From positions 372,001 through 436,000 of the forward strand of contig JAGIAD010000001.1 in assembly GCA_017745075.1 (NCBI GenBank): 64,000 nucleotides of DNA, in the 5' to 3' direction. The notes under the pieces were generated by a model. That model saw only the letters and a list, made by a program, of their open reading frames with translations. It did not search any database and was not told where the DNA came from. Each line of letters begins with the position of its first letter. Position 1 is the stretch's first letter. The DNA is from Sphingobacteriaceae bacterium (GTDB lineage: Bacteria > Bacteroidota > Bacteroidia > Sphingobacteriales > Sphingobacteriaceae). Positions 26,914 through 35,604 of the stretch are shown here, in pieces. The position numbers were made by a program, and so were the translations under genes.

Positions 26914-28267
26914 ATCTTGGATTTTGCTGGATACCACTTATTGAGATGACATCTTGCGGAATTTCCAGAGCATACCTTTTATCATTGGGCTTAAGTTCAT
27001 AGTTAATTCCATTAGCCGTTCTTCTCAATGTAATGTTTGCACCCTCAAGATTAAACCGCTTTAAATCAGTCCACCGCAGCCCCCTCATGACAAGTTCCTT
27101 TCTTCTCTCTTTTAAAATCACGCCTAAAATATCCAGGGAATTTATCGTATAAGGAACATAAGTACCACTTTTGAAACGTTTTACCAATAGCGTATTTAAA
27201 TCATCTACCGCAGTTTGGAAATTCCCTAAACGGGCATTACATTCAGCTCTGATAAGGTATTGTTCATCAACCGTAATACCCGGAAATATCCCCTGTCCTG
27301 CCCGGTAACTCCCTCTCCAGCCAAAGGTTCCGTTGTTGTTATTCTTAAAAAAAAGAACTTTCCTCAAGTCGTTATCAGTATATTGGGTAATCAGATCTGC
27401 AACAATCTTTGCCCTGGCATTATTCAGAATCTGCGGAATAGAAGCAGAAGATTCATAAATAACCTCGGCATTGAACCTTGCAAAAGGAAATGCCGGAGTA
27501 TTGCTGATCAGATTATAATCCAATAAAACAGCTTTAACCTTAATACATGAATCTGCATATAAAGCTGCATTTCTATATTCTCTCATGCTGAGATAAACAC
27601 GGGCAAGCAAGCCAAAAGATGCCTGCCTACCAGGGCGAAGCGCATGTATAGATAATTTCGGCAGCAAACGATTGGCCTCAAGAAGATCAGAAAGAACATA
27701 ACTATATCCCTCGGCCACCGATGACCTGACCGAAACCTTATTAAAATCAGTCGATTCCCTTATCACAGGCCCTAAATCACGATCTGCAGTACTGCTATTA
27801 TAACCTACCGACCAAAGTTGAAGGACATTGTAATAAGCACGGGCCCGGTTGAAATAGGCCTGGCCTTTTATATTATCGTATTGGGCAGCGTTTGAAGAAG
27901 TCCGATCGATTTTCTCCAGATTCTCCAAAACCGTGTTAGCGGTATAAATTAATTTATACAAGTATTCCCAATCGTTTGGAAAATTTTCACTTGTAAATAA
28001 ATTGTCCTTTTCCCATGTGTACAGTCTTTTATTCTGCTCGGATGATAAACTATTCAAATCTGCATCAGTAACATAAAAATCATCAGCACCAACTTCAGCC
28101 GCACCTGGATCTACAGCGTTGTTTAAATTTTCGTTGTTTAGTAACGCCTGCAGATCGTCCAGCCGCTCTGGTACCGCCAACTTCATATCAGATTTTTCAT
28201 CCAAAAACTTTTTACAGCTAAGTAGTGACATGGCCAGCACAATAGCTACTATATATAATTTTTTCAT
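26912..28267 (-). CDS. SusD/RagB family outer membrane lipoprotein
   Basis: The 451-residue protein has a lipobox (AMSLLSCKKFLDEKS), a SusD-like N-terminal region (GQAYFNRARAYYNVLQLWSVGY) and the C-terminal marker ERRKELVMRGLRWTDLKRFNL. It is shorter than the other SusD in this window, as in the peptide/cofactor-type SusD proteins of Pedobacter. It is the last gene of the TlpA-SusC-SusD operon, 15 bp after the SusC gene. Substrate unknown. Confidence 0.92.
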   Translation of the reverse strand: MKKLYIVAIVLAMSLLSCKKFLDEKSDMKLAVPERLDDLQALLNNENLNNAVDPGAAEVGADDFYVTDADLNSLSSEQNKRLYTWEKDNLFTSENFPNDWEYLYKLIYTANTVLENLEKIDRTSSNAAQYDNIKGQAYFNRARAYYNVLQLWSVGYNSSTADRDLGPVIRESTDFNKVSVRSSVAEGYSYVLSDLLEANRLLPKLSIHALRPGRQASFGLLARVYLSMREYRNAALYADSCIKVKAVLLDYNLISNTPAFPFARFNAEVIYESSASIPQILNNARAKIVADLITQYTDNDLRKVLFFKNNNNGTFGWRGSYRAGQGIFPGITVDEQYLIRAECNARLGNFQTAVDDLNTLLVKRFKSGTYVPYTINSLDILGVILKERRKELVMRGLRWTDLKRFNLEGANITLRRTANGINYELKPNDKRYALEIPQDVISISGIQQNPR

Positions 28268-28282
28268 ACAATTTATTTAAAA

Positions 28283-31200
28283 TTAAAAACTGGTCCTTAG
28301 GCCAATTGAAACTGTTTTAGGAGGAATTAGTCCGTTTAAACCGATTTCATAATCAGGATCCAAGCCCTGTTTATTGGCCATCCAAACCAAGCCTAAATTT
28401 GAAACTGTAGCATAAACAGTTAAACTTCTGAATACTTTTGACTGAATTTTTGGGCTATAACCCAGATTAATGTACTGCAAGCGGATATGGTCTCCCTTTG
28501 AGATCAGCACCTCAGAGCCCCTGTAAAAATTATCCCTTGCACTTACTGTAGGATATATCTGGGATGGTGTATCCGTGCTGAGCTCATCTCCCGGTTGTTT
28601 CCAGCGCAAGGCAAAATCAGCATGACCCTGGCCCGTAGCATTCAGATTAGCATATTGAATAGAATTTCTTCTAAAAAAGTAATCAAGCTTAAAGCTAAAC
28701 TGAACATTAAGTTCGAGGTTACCATATTTAAAAGCGTTTCCCAGACCACCAAATATCCTGGGTACAGCAGAACCATAATAAACCAGGTCTGAAAGCTGTG
28801 TACCCTGACCGGTAATCAAATTATAATCCTTACTAACCTGGCCGTTAAGGTAACCAATAGGATCGCCGTTATTAGGATCTAAACCGCCCCACCTGTAACC
28901 ATATATCGAGTAAACCGGACTTCCAATTATGCCCGAAATTGAAGGTCCCCCTGCAAGGCCCAAAAAATTGCTTCCCTGGTAATTTGACAATAAATATTTA
29001 TCAATCTTATCCCTGTAACCGCTTATATTAAAGCTGCTTTTCCAGCTTAACCTTCCTTCGGTGTTGATAGAATTAAGCTGAATCTCCCAGCCATTCCCGC
29101 TCATCTCAGCTACGTTTTTAACAATTGATTGTCCTACACCACCAGAATAATCTAAACTTGCAATACCAAATAAATCTTTTCCTTTTTTATGAAAATACTC
29201 CAGAGAGCCTGACAGGCGGTCTTTCAACATAGAGAAATCGACACCCAGATTCGTCATTGCAGATGTTTCCCACTTTAAGGAAGGATTTGAATAGGTATTG
29301 AACCTGGCAAATGGCAGACCGGTATTTGAAGAATTTCCCGCATAAGCGATGGTCGATATTGAAGTCATGGAAGGATCAATATTCCCGGTAAGCCCGTAAG
29401 TTGCCCTGATCTTCAGCGAGCTGAACAGTTCCTTACTAAAAAAAAGCTCATTTGATATGTCCCATAATATGCCAGCAGACCAAAGTAAATTCCATTTATC
29501 ATTTGTACTAACGCCAAAAAGGTTTGAAGCATCCCTTCTACCGCTCAGCGTAAGGGTGTACCTGGATTTATAGGAATACGAAAGATTTGAAAAAACGGAA
29601 ACAAATCTTGTACTGGTAGCCACTATCCCGTTCCTGTCTGGTATAAACGAATTATTTCCGGTGGTAAGTGATGGATATGCGCTTGTATAATCAACCGTCC
29701 CTGAAGAAATAATATCTTCCCTAAAACCATACAACCTGGAAGATAACCCGTTAACAGATGCCTGCCTGGTTTCGGCACCAATAAACCCGGCTATAACGTG
29801 TACCGGTGTATTCAAACTATAATTAAGCTGCCCCCTTACATTATGTACCTGTAAAGAATTGAACGTATTATCCAGTATTCCACCCTTTGGGATCTTATAG
29901 GTTACAACATTGTTTGCATACTGGGCAAAATCATTAACCAGATTTCTCGCAAAAAAACTCTGCTCATCACTGAGCACTGTATTTTTCCGTTCCTGGTTTT
30001 CATACTGATATTTTAAGGTAACAGAAAACCCGTAAGGCAGTTTTTGCAACAATGAAGCATCAAGAATCAGGTCACTTGTTTTAGTTCCGTTTTCAACATG
30101 CTGGTAATCTGTCAACGGATAATAGTTCCAATCCCCCAAAAGGCCACCCGCTAATCCTCTCAGATATGTCGCCCGCCTGTCTTTTGGAATAGCAAGGGCA
30201 TTACCATCAACATCTGCGAACTCCGCGTAAGGATACAGATTTCCTGATGTAGAACTGATACTGCCATAATCTGGCTTTCCCGTGCGCGCGTTGCTGTTGG
30301 TATAATAAAGCCCCGTGCTGATCTCCAGGTTTTTATATGGCCGGTAACTCATGCTCATTTTTGAATTTATCTTTCTAAAAACAGCATCAAGCACAGATCT
30401 GTTATCATCGAGGGTAACCGAAGAGTACCATTTAAACGACTCCTGCCCTCCTGAAATATTTAAAGAAGCCTGGTTGTTCAATCCTGCAGAGTAAAAATAT
30501 CGCTGATACTGATCCCTTACATCCAATAACTTTAATCGCTCAACCTCCATTTGTGCCGATCCACTTGAAACTGACCCGTTTTCTTTTTTCAGCAGCAGTT
30601 CTACAATAGGGCTTAAAGCCGGCTGTTGTGCACTATTTATCTGAGATTGATAAAAGCCTTTTGAAAAAAGAAAGATTTCATTGTCAATATAATCTGCCGA
30701 AGAAATCTGCCTTAACCTTGAAAGGTTTGGGCTTTCAGAAAAACTGGTATTGATATTTGCATCGATCTTTACTTTTGAGTTGAACCTTCCATTTTTTGAC
30801 GTGATGACCACAACTCCATTCCCCGCTCTTGCGCCCCATATACTTGAAGCAGAGGCATCTTTCAAAATCGTAATATTTTCTACATCATTGGGATTTATAT
30901 TGTTAATATCGCCCTCATACGGAAAATTATCAAGGATAATCAATGGTGCTTTGGGTCCCTGTATTGAGCTTAATCCCCTTATCATCAGCCTTCCGCCACC
31001 ATTGGTAGATCTATCCACGATGAGGCCGGATGAAATCGCCTCCAGTCTTGACACAATGTTAGGTCCCACCTGTTGTGCCAATAGCTTATTATCCAAAGTG
31101 GTAAAAGAGCCAGTTGAACGTTCTTTCGGCAAAGTCTGGTAACCTGTATGCACCTGAACATCATCAAGAAGTTTTACCACGGGCTGCAGATAAATTTTTA

Positions 31201-31468
31201 GATCCGCTTTTAGGGGTAAACTTAGCTTAACCAAAACCTTTTCGTATCCCATATGGCTTACTTCTACTTTATATTCCCCAGTATACCCCGGCATTAAAAC
31301 TTTACCCGTGCTGTCGCTCAACAGGGTTTTATTAATCGCTGTAAATTTCAGTATCACTCCTTCCAGCGGTGTTTTTGTTTCTGCATTGAAAACCTGCATC
31401 GCCAATTTATCCTGGGCAACCACGCTAAGCGAAACAAGTAAAGCAGTTATAAATAGAATGTATCTCAT
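28283..31468 (-). CDS. SusC/RagA family TonB-linked outer membrane receptor
   Basis: The 1061-residue protein has a signal peptide (ITALLVSLSVVAQ), a carboxypeptidase-regulatory-like domain (AETKTPLEGVILKF), a plug (LMIRGLSSIQG, LIILDNFPYEG, NITILKDASASSIWGARAGNG) and a full-length barrel. No STN domain. It begins 1 bp after the TlpA-like gene, so the two are tightly coupled. The pairing of a periplasmic thioredoxin with a SusC is recurrent in Sphingobacteriaceae and suggests the imported substrate, or the receptor, needs thiol-redox handling (inference). Confidence 0.95.
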   Translation of the reverse strand: MRYILFITALLVSLSVVAQDKLAMQVFNAETKTPLEGVILKFTAINKTLLSDSTGKVLMPGYTGEYKVEVSHMGYEKVLVKLSLPLKADLKIYLQPVVKLLDDVQVHTGYQTLPKERSTGSFTTLDNKLLAQQVGPNIVSRLEAISSGLIVDRSTNGGGRLMIRGLSSIQGPKAPLIILDNFPYEGDINNINPNDVENITILKDASASSIWGARAGNGVVVITSKNGRFNSKVKIDANINTSFSESPNLSRLRQISSADYIDNEIFLFSKGFYQSQINSAQQPALSPIVELLLKKENGSVSSGSAQMEVERLKLLDVRDQYQRYFYSAGLNNQASLNISGGQESFKWYSSVTLDDNRSVLDAVFRKINSKMSMSYRPYKNLEISTGLYYTNSNARTGKPDYGSISSTSGNLYPYAEFADVDGNALAIPKDRRATYLRGLAGGLLGDWNYYPLTDYQHVENGTKTSDLILDASLLQKLPYGFSVTLKYQYENQERKNTVLSDEQSFFARNLVNDFAQYANNVVTYKIPKGGILDNTFNSLQVHNVRGQLNYSLNTPVHVIAGFIGAETRQASVNGLSSRLYGFREDIISSGTVDYTSAYPSLTTGNNSFIPDRNGIVATSTRFVSVFSNLSYSYKSRYTLTLSGRRDASNLFGVSTNDKWNLLWSAGILWDISNELFFSKELFSSLKIRATYGLTGNIDPSMTSISTIAYAGNSSNTGLPFARFNTYSNPSLKWETSAMTNLGVDFSMLKDRLSGSLEYFHKKGKDLFGIASLDYSGGVGQSIVKNVAEMSGNGWEIQLNSINTEGRLSWKSSFNISGYRDKIDKYLLSNYQGSNFLGLAGGPSISGIIGSPVYSIYGYRWGGLDPNNGDPIGYLNGQVSKDYNLITGQGTQLSDLVYYGSAVPRIFGGLGNAFKYGNLELNVQFSFKLDYFFRRNSIQYANLNATGQGHADFALRWKQPGDELSTDTPSQIYPTVSARDNFYRGSEVLISKGDHIRLQYINLGYSPKIQSKVFRSLTVYATVSNLGLVWMANKQGLDPDYEIGLNGLIPPKTVSIGLRTSF

Positions 31469-31469
31469 G

Positions 31470-32723
31470 TTAGTTTGTATTATCTGTTTTACTAATTACA
31501 AGCATTTCCAGTTCCTGATGATCGGGCACCAGCGATAAACCATAGGGATTTAGCAGTGCATTCAAACCGGCCATATCCTTTACTTCCGAAAGCTCCAGAT
31601 CAACTAAAAAAGTAAGTTTAGTATCGTTCAAAACCGGATTTTTAATAAAAGCACAATCCTGAATATCATTTACCAGGTTGGCTATCGGTTGGTTGATAAA
31701 TCTTGATCCCTTATGAAAGCCCAGGCTAGCCGGTTGCCCACCACGTGTTCTCAGTTGGCGGGTGGCCTTTGCCGGTGAATATTGTAGTTTGTACACCGCG
31801 GTGTTGATCACTTTTACAGCTGCCAAGTATCCTGAATTTTCGTTCAGGTACTTCATGGTGAGTTTTTTTAATATTGCCGATTTTTCCCTTGGCGCCCAAA
31901 AATCTACCGTCCAGAGGTCTTCTGGCCTTAAAGACGGGTTGTTAAATCCATCTGCATCTGCAAAATCAAGCTTAAACCGCTGATCAGAAAACCAGGCGAA
32001 TTCTGCCCTCGCCAGCACACTGTATATCCACCGCAGCGGATGGTTAAAAATGATCATTCCTGTATTTGATCCATTAGAACGGACCATGGAGTTCGAAATC
32101 CCGGGTATTTTACCTTTAATTAACAGGTTAAATGAGCGCATTCCCTTAGGGTTCTGGTGCATCATTAAAACCGTATTGGGATAAATGTAATTCAACGGCG
32201 TTAAATTTAAAGTCCCGGATAGGGCTGCCCTGATGTTTGCTTCAGATAAGGCATCGCCCTCTGTAGTATTCTTCACAATCCCTTGATCATCAATCCAGAC
32301 CAGGTGCGGGATCTTGTTATGCAGAAAAAGACCATTTAGTTCCTTATCGCCAACAATGGAAGTAAAAGCGCTACCAATGGGATTTCTTTCAGAAGAATAA
32401 AAAGCTGAAACCAGCTTTTCGCTCTCCGGCGTTACGCTCACGATATTAACTTCTTCCTGGAACAAGCCCGAAAGCCTTTCCTGTTCTGGCATCTCCTTAA
32501 TACACGGAATACAGAAGGTAGCCCAAAAATCGATAATCAGCAGCTTGCCCCTAAACCGCTCCATATTCCCCGACACCGTTTTACCCCCTACCATAAAATT
32601 TCTGGGTGTAGTCCAGAAAGTATCTGGCACCCTGTCGCCCACCTGCAAAGCCTTAACAGGCCCTTGGGCATATAAAAAAAGAGAAAAAACAAGCATAAAG
32701 CCTGTTGCTATAATTGGTTTCAT
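31470..32723 (-). CDS. TlpA-like thioredoxin with a C-terminal DUF3738-like domain
   Basis: The 417-residue exported protein has a signal peptide, then a TlpA/AhpC-type thioredoxin domain (about 25-170) with the active site FWATFCIPCIKE (Cys71, Cys74). The C-terminal half carries segments reminiscent of DUF3738 (FINQPIANLVNDIQ, GLNALLNPYGLSLVPDHQELEMLVISK). It would act in the periplasm as a disulfide reductase or sensor. It is the first gene of an operon with SusC (1 bp gap) and SusD. The fusion is not unique to this genome but is poorly studied. Confidence 0.85.
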   Translation of the reverse strand: MKPIIATGFMLVFSLFLYAQGPVKALQVGDRVPDTFWTTPRNFMVGGKTVSGNMERFRGKLLIIDFWATFCIPCIKEMPEQERLSGLFQEEVNIVSVTPESEKLVSAFYSSERNPIGSAFTSIVGDKELNGLFLHNKIPHLVWIDDQGIVKNTTEGDALSEANIRAALSGTLNLTPLNYIYPNTVLMMHQNPKGMRSFNLLIKGKIPGISNSMVRSNGSNTGMIIFNHPLRWIYSVLARAEFAWFSDQRFKLDFADADGFNNPSLRPEDLWTVDFWAPREKSAILKKLTMKYLNENSGYLAAVKVINTAVYKLQYSPAKATRQLRTRGGQPASLGFHKGSRFINQPIANLVNDIQDCAFIKNPVLNDTKLTFLVDLELSEVKDMAGLNALLNPYGLSLVPDHQELEMLVISKTDNTN

Positions 32724-33047
32724 AAAGTTTAGTTAATTAGCTTAAATCGGAATTTTAAAAGCTTTAGCCAGTTTTAAAACTGTGCTAAAGCTTGCCGTAC
32801 CTGCTTTGCGGGCCAGGTAGTACCGGCATTAGTTAATGTGTTAATCCTTTTGAAATTTTAAGCATAGGAATCCCACACCGAAATATTCGCTAATGATTTA
32901 GTATTGTTTAGTTGAAATACAAATAAGAAAACCCTGCCATCCGGTCCATGATTATAAAGAACCAATTTTCATAAAAACAAAAAAGCTGGGCTGACAATTT
33001 ACATGAGGTGTATACTTTACAGCAATAGCCATAAGACCGAAAACCAC
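32724..33047. other. Intergenic, with a long hairpin
   Basis: Holds the promoter region of the TlpA operon. An inverted repeat with arms AAGCTTTAGC (32759-32768) and GCTAAAGCTT (32784-32793) and further inner pairing (AGTTTTAAAACT) lies just upstream; on the minus strand it could act as terminator or leader. No gene seen. Confidence 0.6.
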
Positions 33048-33347
33048 TTACTTCGGCCCATACATTCTGCATTGGCTGGATTTATAAAAAACTAAAAATG
33101 GAATGTTTTTATCAGCAAAAGGACATTCTTTATTATGATGCCCTGTTGTAAAACTAAACAATACATAACTACAGGGGAAACAGTCAACGTCCGCTGCCAA
33201 ATGCCCGTTACGATTATGCCCAACTTCCGTATTAACAGTATGCAAATGTTCTCTTTGCTCAAAAGCATACCATACTGCCAACGGACTGTACAACAAAGCC
33301 CAGCAAAGGAAAAAAAGCGGCAAATAAGCATTATTGAATTTCATCAT
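33048..33347 (-). CDS. Small membrane-anchored protein with CxxC and His-rich tail, unknown function
   Basis: From the ATG at 33347 the protein has 99 residues: one membrane helix (LPLFFLCWALLYSPLAVWY), then a soluble tail with HLHTVNTEVGHNRNGHL, DCFPCSYVLFSF and GHHNKECPF. The spacing of His and Cys residues suggests metal or redox chemistry. It is upstream of, and on the same strand as, the TlpA-SusC-SusD operon, although separated by about 320 bp. I do not recognise a named family. The longer upstream frame (to 33458) adds unconvincing residues. Confidence 0.6.
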   Translation of the reverse strand: MMKFNNAYLPLFFLCWALLYSPLAVWYAFEQREHLHTVNTEVGHNRNGHLAADVDCFPCSYVLFSFTTGHHNKECPFADKNIPFLVFYKSSQCRMYGPK

Positions 33348-33520
33348 CTGTTTTGGTTGAGTGGTTAAATTAAATCGTATTGAAACTTTGTTTTGGAGGA
33401 AAAGGCAGGCATCAGGCAAAAAATCCGGACATAACAATCCCATTGCAGCATAAGCCACTTATTTTTTATAAAAATTCCATTAAAACATAAGTTTTATGCA
33501 GAACATCACTGCAAAGAGGA

Positions 33521-33584
33521 ATAAGGCAGGCTATCATCATGAAGAACCTAAATTATCATTAACCTTAAGGTTAGCCTGCCTTAT
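33521..33584. repeat. Inverted repeat with 13-bp arms
   Basis: ATAAGGCAGGCTA (33521-33533) pairs perfectly with TAGCCTGCCTTAT (33572-33584). The intervening 38 nt contain AACCTTAAGGTT. There is no T-run, so it is not clearly a terminator. Confidence 0.7.
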
Positions 33585-33774
33585 CAATCCAAATTATTCG
33601 GGATTTTTGGGTTTTAAGGCATAAAGCCGATCAAACGGGCAACCTACCAGGAACTGGCAGAGAAATACCTGAAAATGGCAAACCATTAAAACAACATACT
33701 GTAACATTGCCAGGTAAGGCAATATTAAGAAGTTAGTCGGATTTATAATTTGTTTGCTCATAATCATATGTTAT

Positions 33775-33970
33775 GAGTCTTGCCGGATAAAGAAAAGTGG
33801 GCTTCCCAAACCATAACCTCATAATGTTTCTCACGCCTTACGTTGAAATGGAATTACAGCAGAAGCCCACTCTTATTTTGGAAAAGCTAAAGATAGCAAT
33901 TCCGCTATAAGAAATGGGATAAAATCTGCTGTCTTGCTCCAACGGCGTGAGATTTGAGGTTGCAAGACTC
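33775..33970. ncRNA. Candidate pseudoknotted structured RNA (strand uncertain)
   Basis: Perfect complementary segments occur in nested order: GAGTCTTGC (33775-33783) with GCAAGACTC (33962-33970), AACCTCA (33815-33821) with TGAGGTT (33955-33961), TCTCACGCC (33829-33837) with GGCGTGAGA (33944-33952) and ACAGCAGA (33856-33863) with TCTGCTGT (33925-33932). A 10-bp pair AGTGGGCTTC (33796-33805) with GAAGCCCACT (33862-33871) crosses these, as in a pseudoknot. On the minus strand a TTGACA and a -7-like TACTTTTA lie upstream, within or next to the XRE operator. Alternatively it is a small mobile element with terminal inverted repeats. Confidence 0.5.
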
Positions 33971-34029
33971 TTAATTTTACCTTAACTGATTGTTATTTTT
34001 ATTACGTAAAAGTAAATAAAAAAAAGCTA

Positions 34030-34053
34030 AATGTCAAGTAATTGCATGACGTT
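34030..34053. promoter_or_regulatory. Palindromic operator upstream of the XRE regulator gene
   Basis: A 24-bp imperfect palindrome centred between 34041 and 34042: left arm AATGTCAAGTAA, right arm TTGCATGACGTT. Outer halves TGTCA/TGACG and inner TAATT-like core match on both strands except at a few symmetric positions. It lies 51 bp upstream of the XRE gene and overlaps a TTGACA on the other strand, so it could control both directions. Confidence 0.65.
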
Positions 34054-34103
34054 TTTAAATAAAATATCAAAGACATTGCCAATAGTATTTTATTAGCAAT
34101 GAA

Positions 34104-34361
34104 ATGATTAGTGAGAAAGAAAAAATAGTTCTGAAAAGCTTCGGTAAGCATTTAAAATCATTAAAGGAGAAACAGGAACTTTCTTATCGTGAATTTTATA
34201 AAAGAAGTGGCGTTAATACCGGAGATATTATTAAATATGAAAATGGAGAAACCAGTCCAAGTTTTATTACAATAGTTAGATTGGCAATCGGTTTAAAAAT
34301 CCATCCTAAGGAACTTCTTGATTTTGATTTCGGAATAGACTTTAGCGCCGGGCTGGAGTAA
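34104..34361 (+). CDS. XRE-family (Cro/CI-type) transcriptional regulator
   Basis: The 85-residue protein is a single helix-turn-helix domain: LKSLKEKQELSYREFYKRSGV, then DIIKYENGETSPSFITIVRLA and the closing KIHPKELLDFDF. It binds DNA, probably the palindrome 51 bp upstream. No toxin gene follows. The only element next to it on the other side is the inverted-repeat/RNA candidate at 33775-33970, making a regulator plus putative RNA pair. Confidence 0.88.
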   Translation: MISEKEKIVLKSFGKHLKSLKEKQELSYREFYKRSGVNTGDIIKYENGETSPSFITIVRLAIGLKIHPKELLDFDFGIDFSAGLE

Positions 34362-34484
34362 TCCCTAACAAATTCAACAAAATTTTCTTTATTTTTTTGG
34401 AATAATCAATCTTGGAACAGACTTTAACCAAAAACGGTAAAGTTACTTCAGTACAAGACAATAGGTCTTTGCCAGATAAATAAA

Positions 34485-34516
34485 AACCCGTAGTAACAAG
34501 GGTGTAACTACGGGTT
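34485..34516. terminator. Bidirectional hairpin terminator
   Basis: AACCCGTAGT (34485-34494) pairs with ACTACGGGTT (34507-34516), with an A-run on the left (T-run on the minus strand). It serves the minus-strand gene ending at 34589. Confidence 0.8.
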
Positions 34517-34588
34517 AGTGTCAACTTCTGCGTTTTCAAGCAAATTTACTTAATGACCTGACAAGAATTTCAAAATGTAGATTCATTG

Positions 34589-35521
34589 TTATTGTACCAG
34601 CGTATAATTTCCCGATCCACTGATTCTTTCTCCGTTATCCACTGTACCTGTAAAGGTAAAGCTATTGAGGCCGGTTTTGGTCACTGTTAGTTTAGGTGAG
34701 GTGTAACGGTATTTTCCATTCTCGAACCAAGACATGATAACATTAAGAATGCAATTGCCTCTATAATCAGATTCAAAGGTCCCGCTTTCCGCCTTAGGCA
34801 TAACGTAAAACGTTATTTTTTTTCCATCACTGGCATCGGGGTCCAGACTAAGGCGGATGCTGCCAGGACATTGAACATTATCTATTACAGCGTTAACACT
34901 GTAGGTACCACGCGTTCCCTGAAGGGTTATTTCGGCGGTATTGGGCTTAACCGAAGCTACTCCAGTTTTCGGAACAGCGCCTGATCCTGATACTTGTCCG
35001 TTAGCCGCAACCGTTGTACCGGATTCCGATTTTGAAATAGAATTCGAGCCAGTTCTTGAAGTCGTACTGGCACTACCACAGTTGGATACGCAATATTTGG
35101 TTCCGTTTACACAGTTATAAGATGGACCACCTTTTACGTCACTATAAGCCGTTATAAAAAATTCCATAGAACTTCCCGTTGGTACAACTTTGTTATATCC
35201 GGGTGTATGGGTGAACAATTCTCCGGGATTGAGTACAAACAGCCCCCCGTTCATTCTCTCCTTCGTCTTGCCATCAGCGGCAACAATCCAGGGACCAAAA
35301 GTGAAGCTGACGCGTTTGTCTGACCGGTTCTCGATACGCCAATTATACCCGTATGAGGTTACCGAAGGCTCATAACCAATAGACTTATACGATACATAGA
35401 GATTTGGAAAGCAAGGCGCTTGCTTGGCCACGCTCCATTCTGTCTTGTTGTAGCCTCTTTTTTGAGCGAAAACCGTACAAAAACTTAAAAGCAACAATAA
35501 TAAAAACCAAGATTTTTTCAT
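34589..35521 (-). CDS. Exported protein of unknown function
   Basis: From the ATG at 35521 the protein has 310 residues. It starts with a clear signal peptide (WFLLLLLLSFCTVFAQ) and has an N-terminal domain with KQAPCFPNLYVSYKSIGYE, a Ser/Thr-rich linker (about 165-195, SASTTSRTGSNSISKS) and a C-terminal beta-rich domain ending in GERISGSGNYTLVQ. Cysteine pairs near CVNGTKYCVSNC suggest disulfides. The frame upstream (to 35590) lacks a signal peptide at its start, so it is not preferred. I do not recognise a family. Confidence 0.75.
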   Translation of the reverse strand: MKKSWFLLLLLLSFCTVFAQKRGYNKTEWSVAKQAPCFPNLYVSYKSIGYEPSVTSYGYNWRIENRSDKRVSFTFGPWIVAADGKTKERMNGGLFVLNPGELFTHTPGYNKVVPTGSSMEFFITAYSDVKGGPSYNCVNGTKYCVSNCGSASTTSRTGSNSISKSESGTTVAANGQVSGSGAVPKTGVASVKPNTAEITLQGTRGTYSVNAVIDNVQCPGSIRLSLDPDASDGKKITFYVMPKAESGTFESDYRGNCILNVIMSWFENGKYRYTSPKLTVTKTGLNSFTFTGTVDNGERISGSGNYTLVQ

Positions 35522-35604
35522 GACAATAAATTTTAGTTGTTTGATCTTATAAACTTCACAATTTGCCAAAACCGAAACAATAGCTAGCACTAGCTATTTA
35601 TGCG

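Larger units (their letters stand above)
33348..34103. other. Intergenic, rich in inverted repeats
   Basis: Contains a 13-bp perfect inverted repeat (33521-33533 / 33572-33584), a short open remnant reading KPIKRATYQELAEKYLKMANH before a stop (about 33630-33690), the complex inverted-repeat element at 33775-33970 and the operator at 34030-34053. Apart from these I see no gene. Confidence 0.6.

Noticed and set aside
33775..33970. Retron msr-msd
   Set aside because: The outer inverted repeats resemble a retron layout, but no reverse transcriptase gene is present nearby and the crossing helix does not fit.
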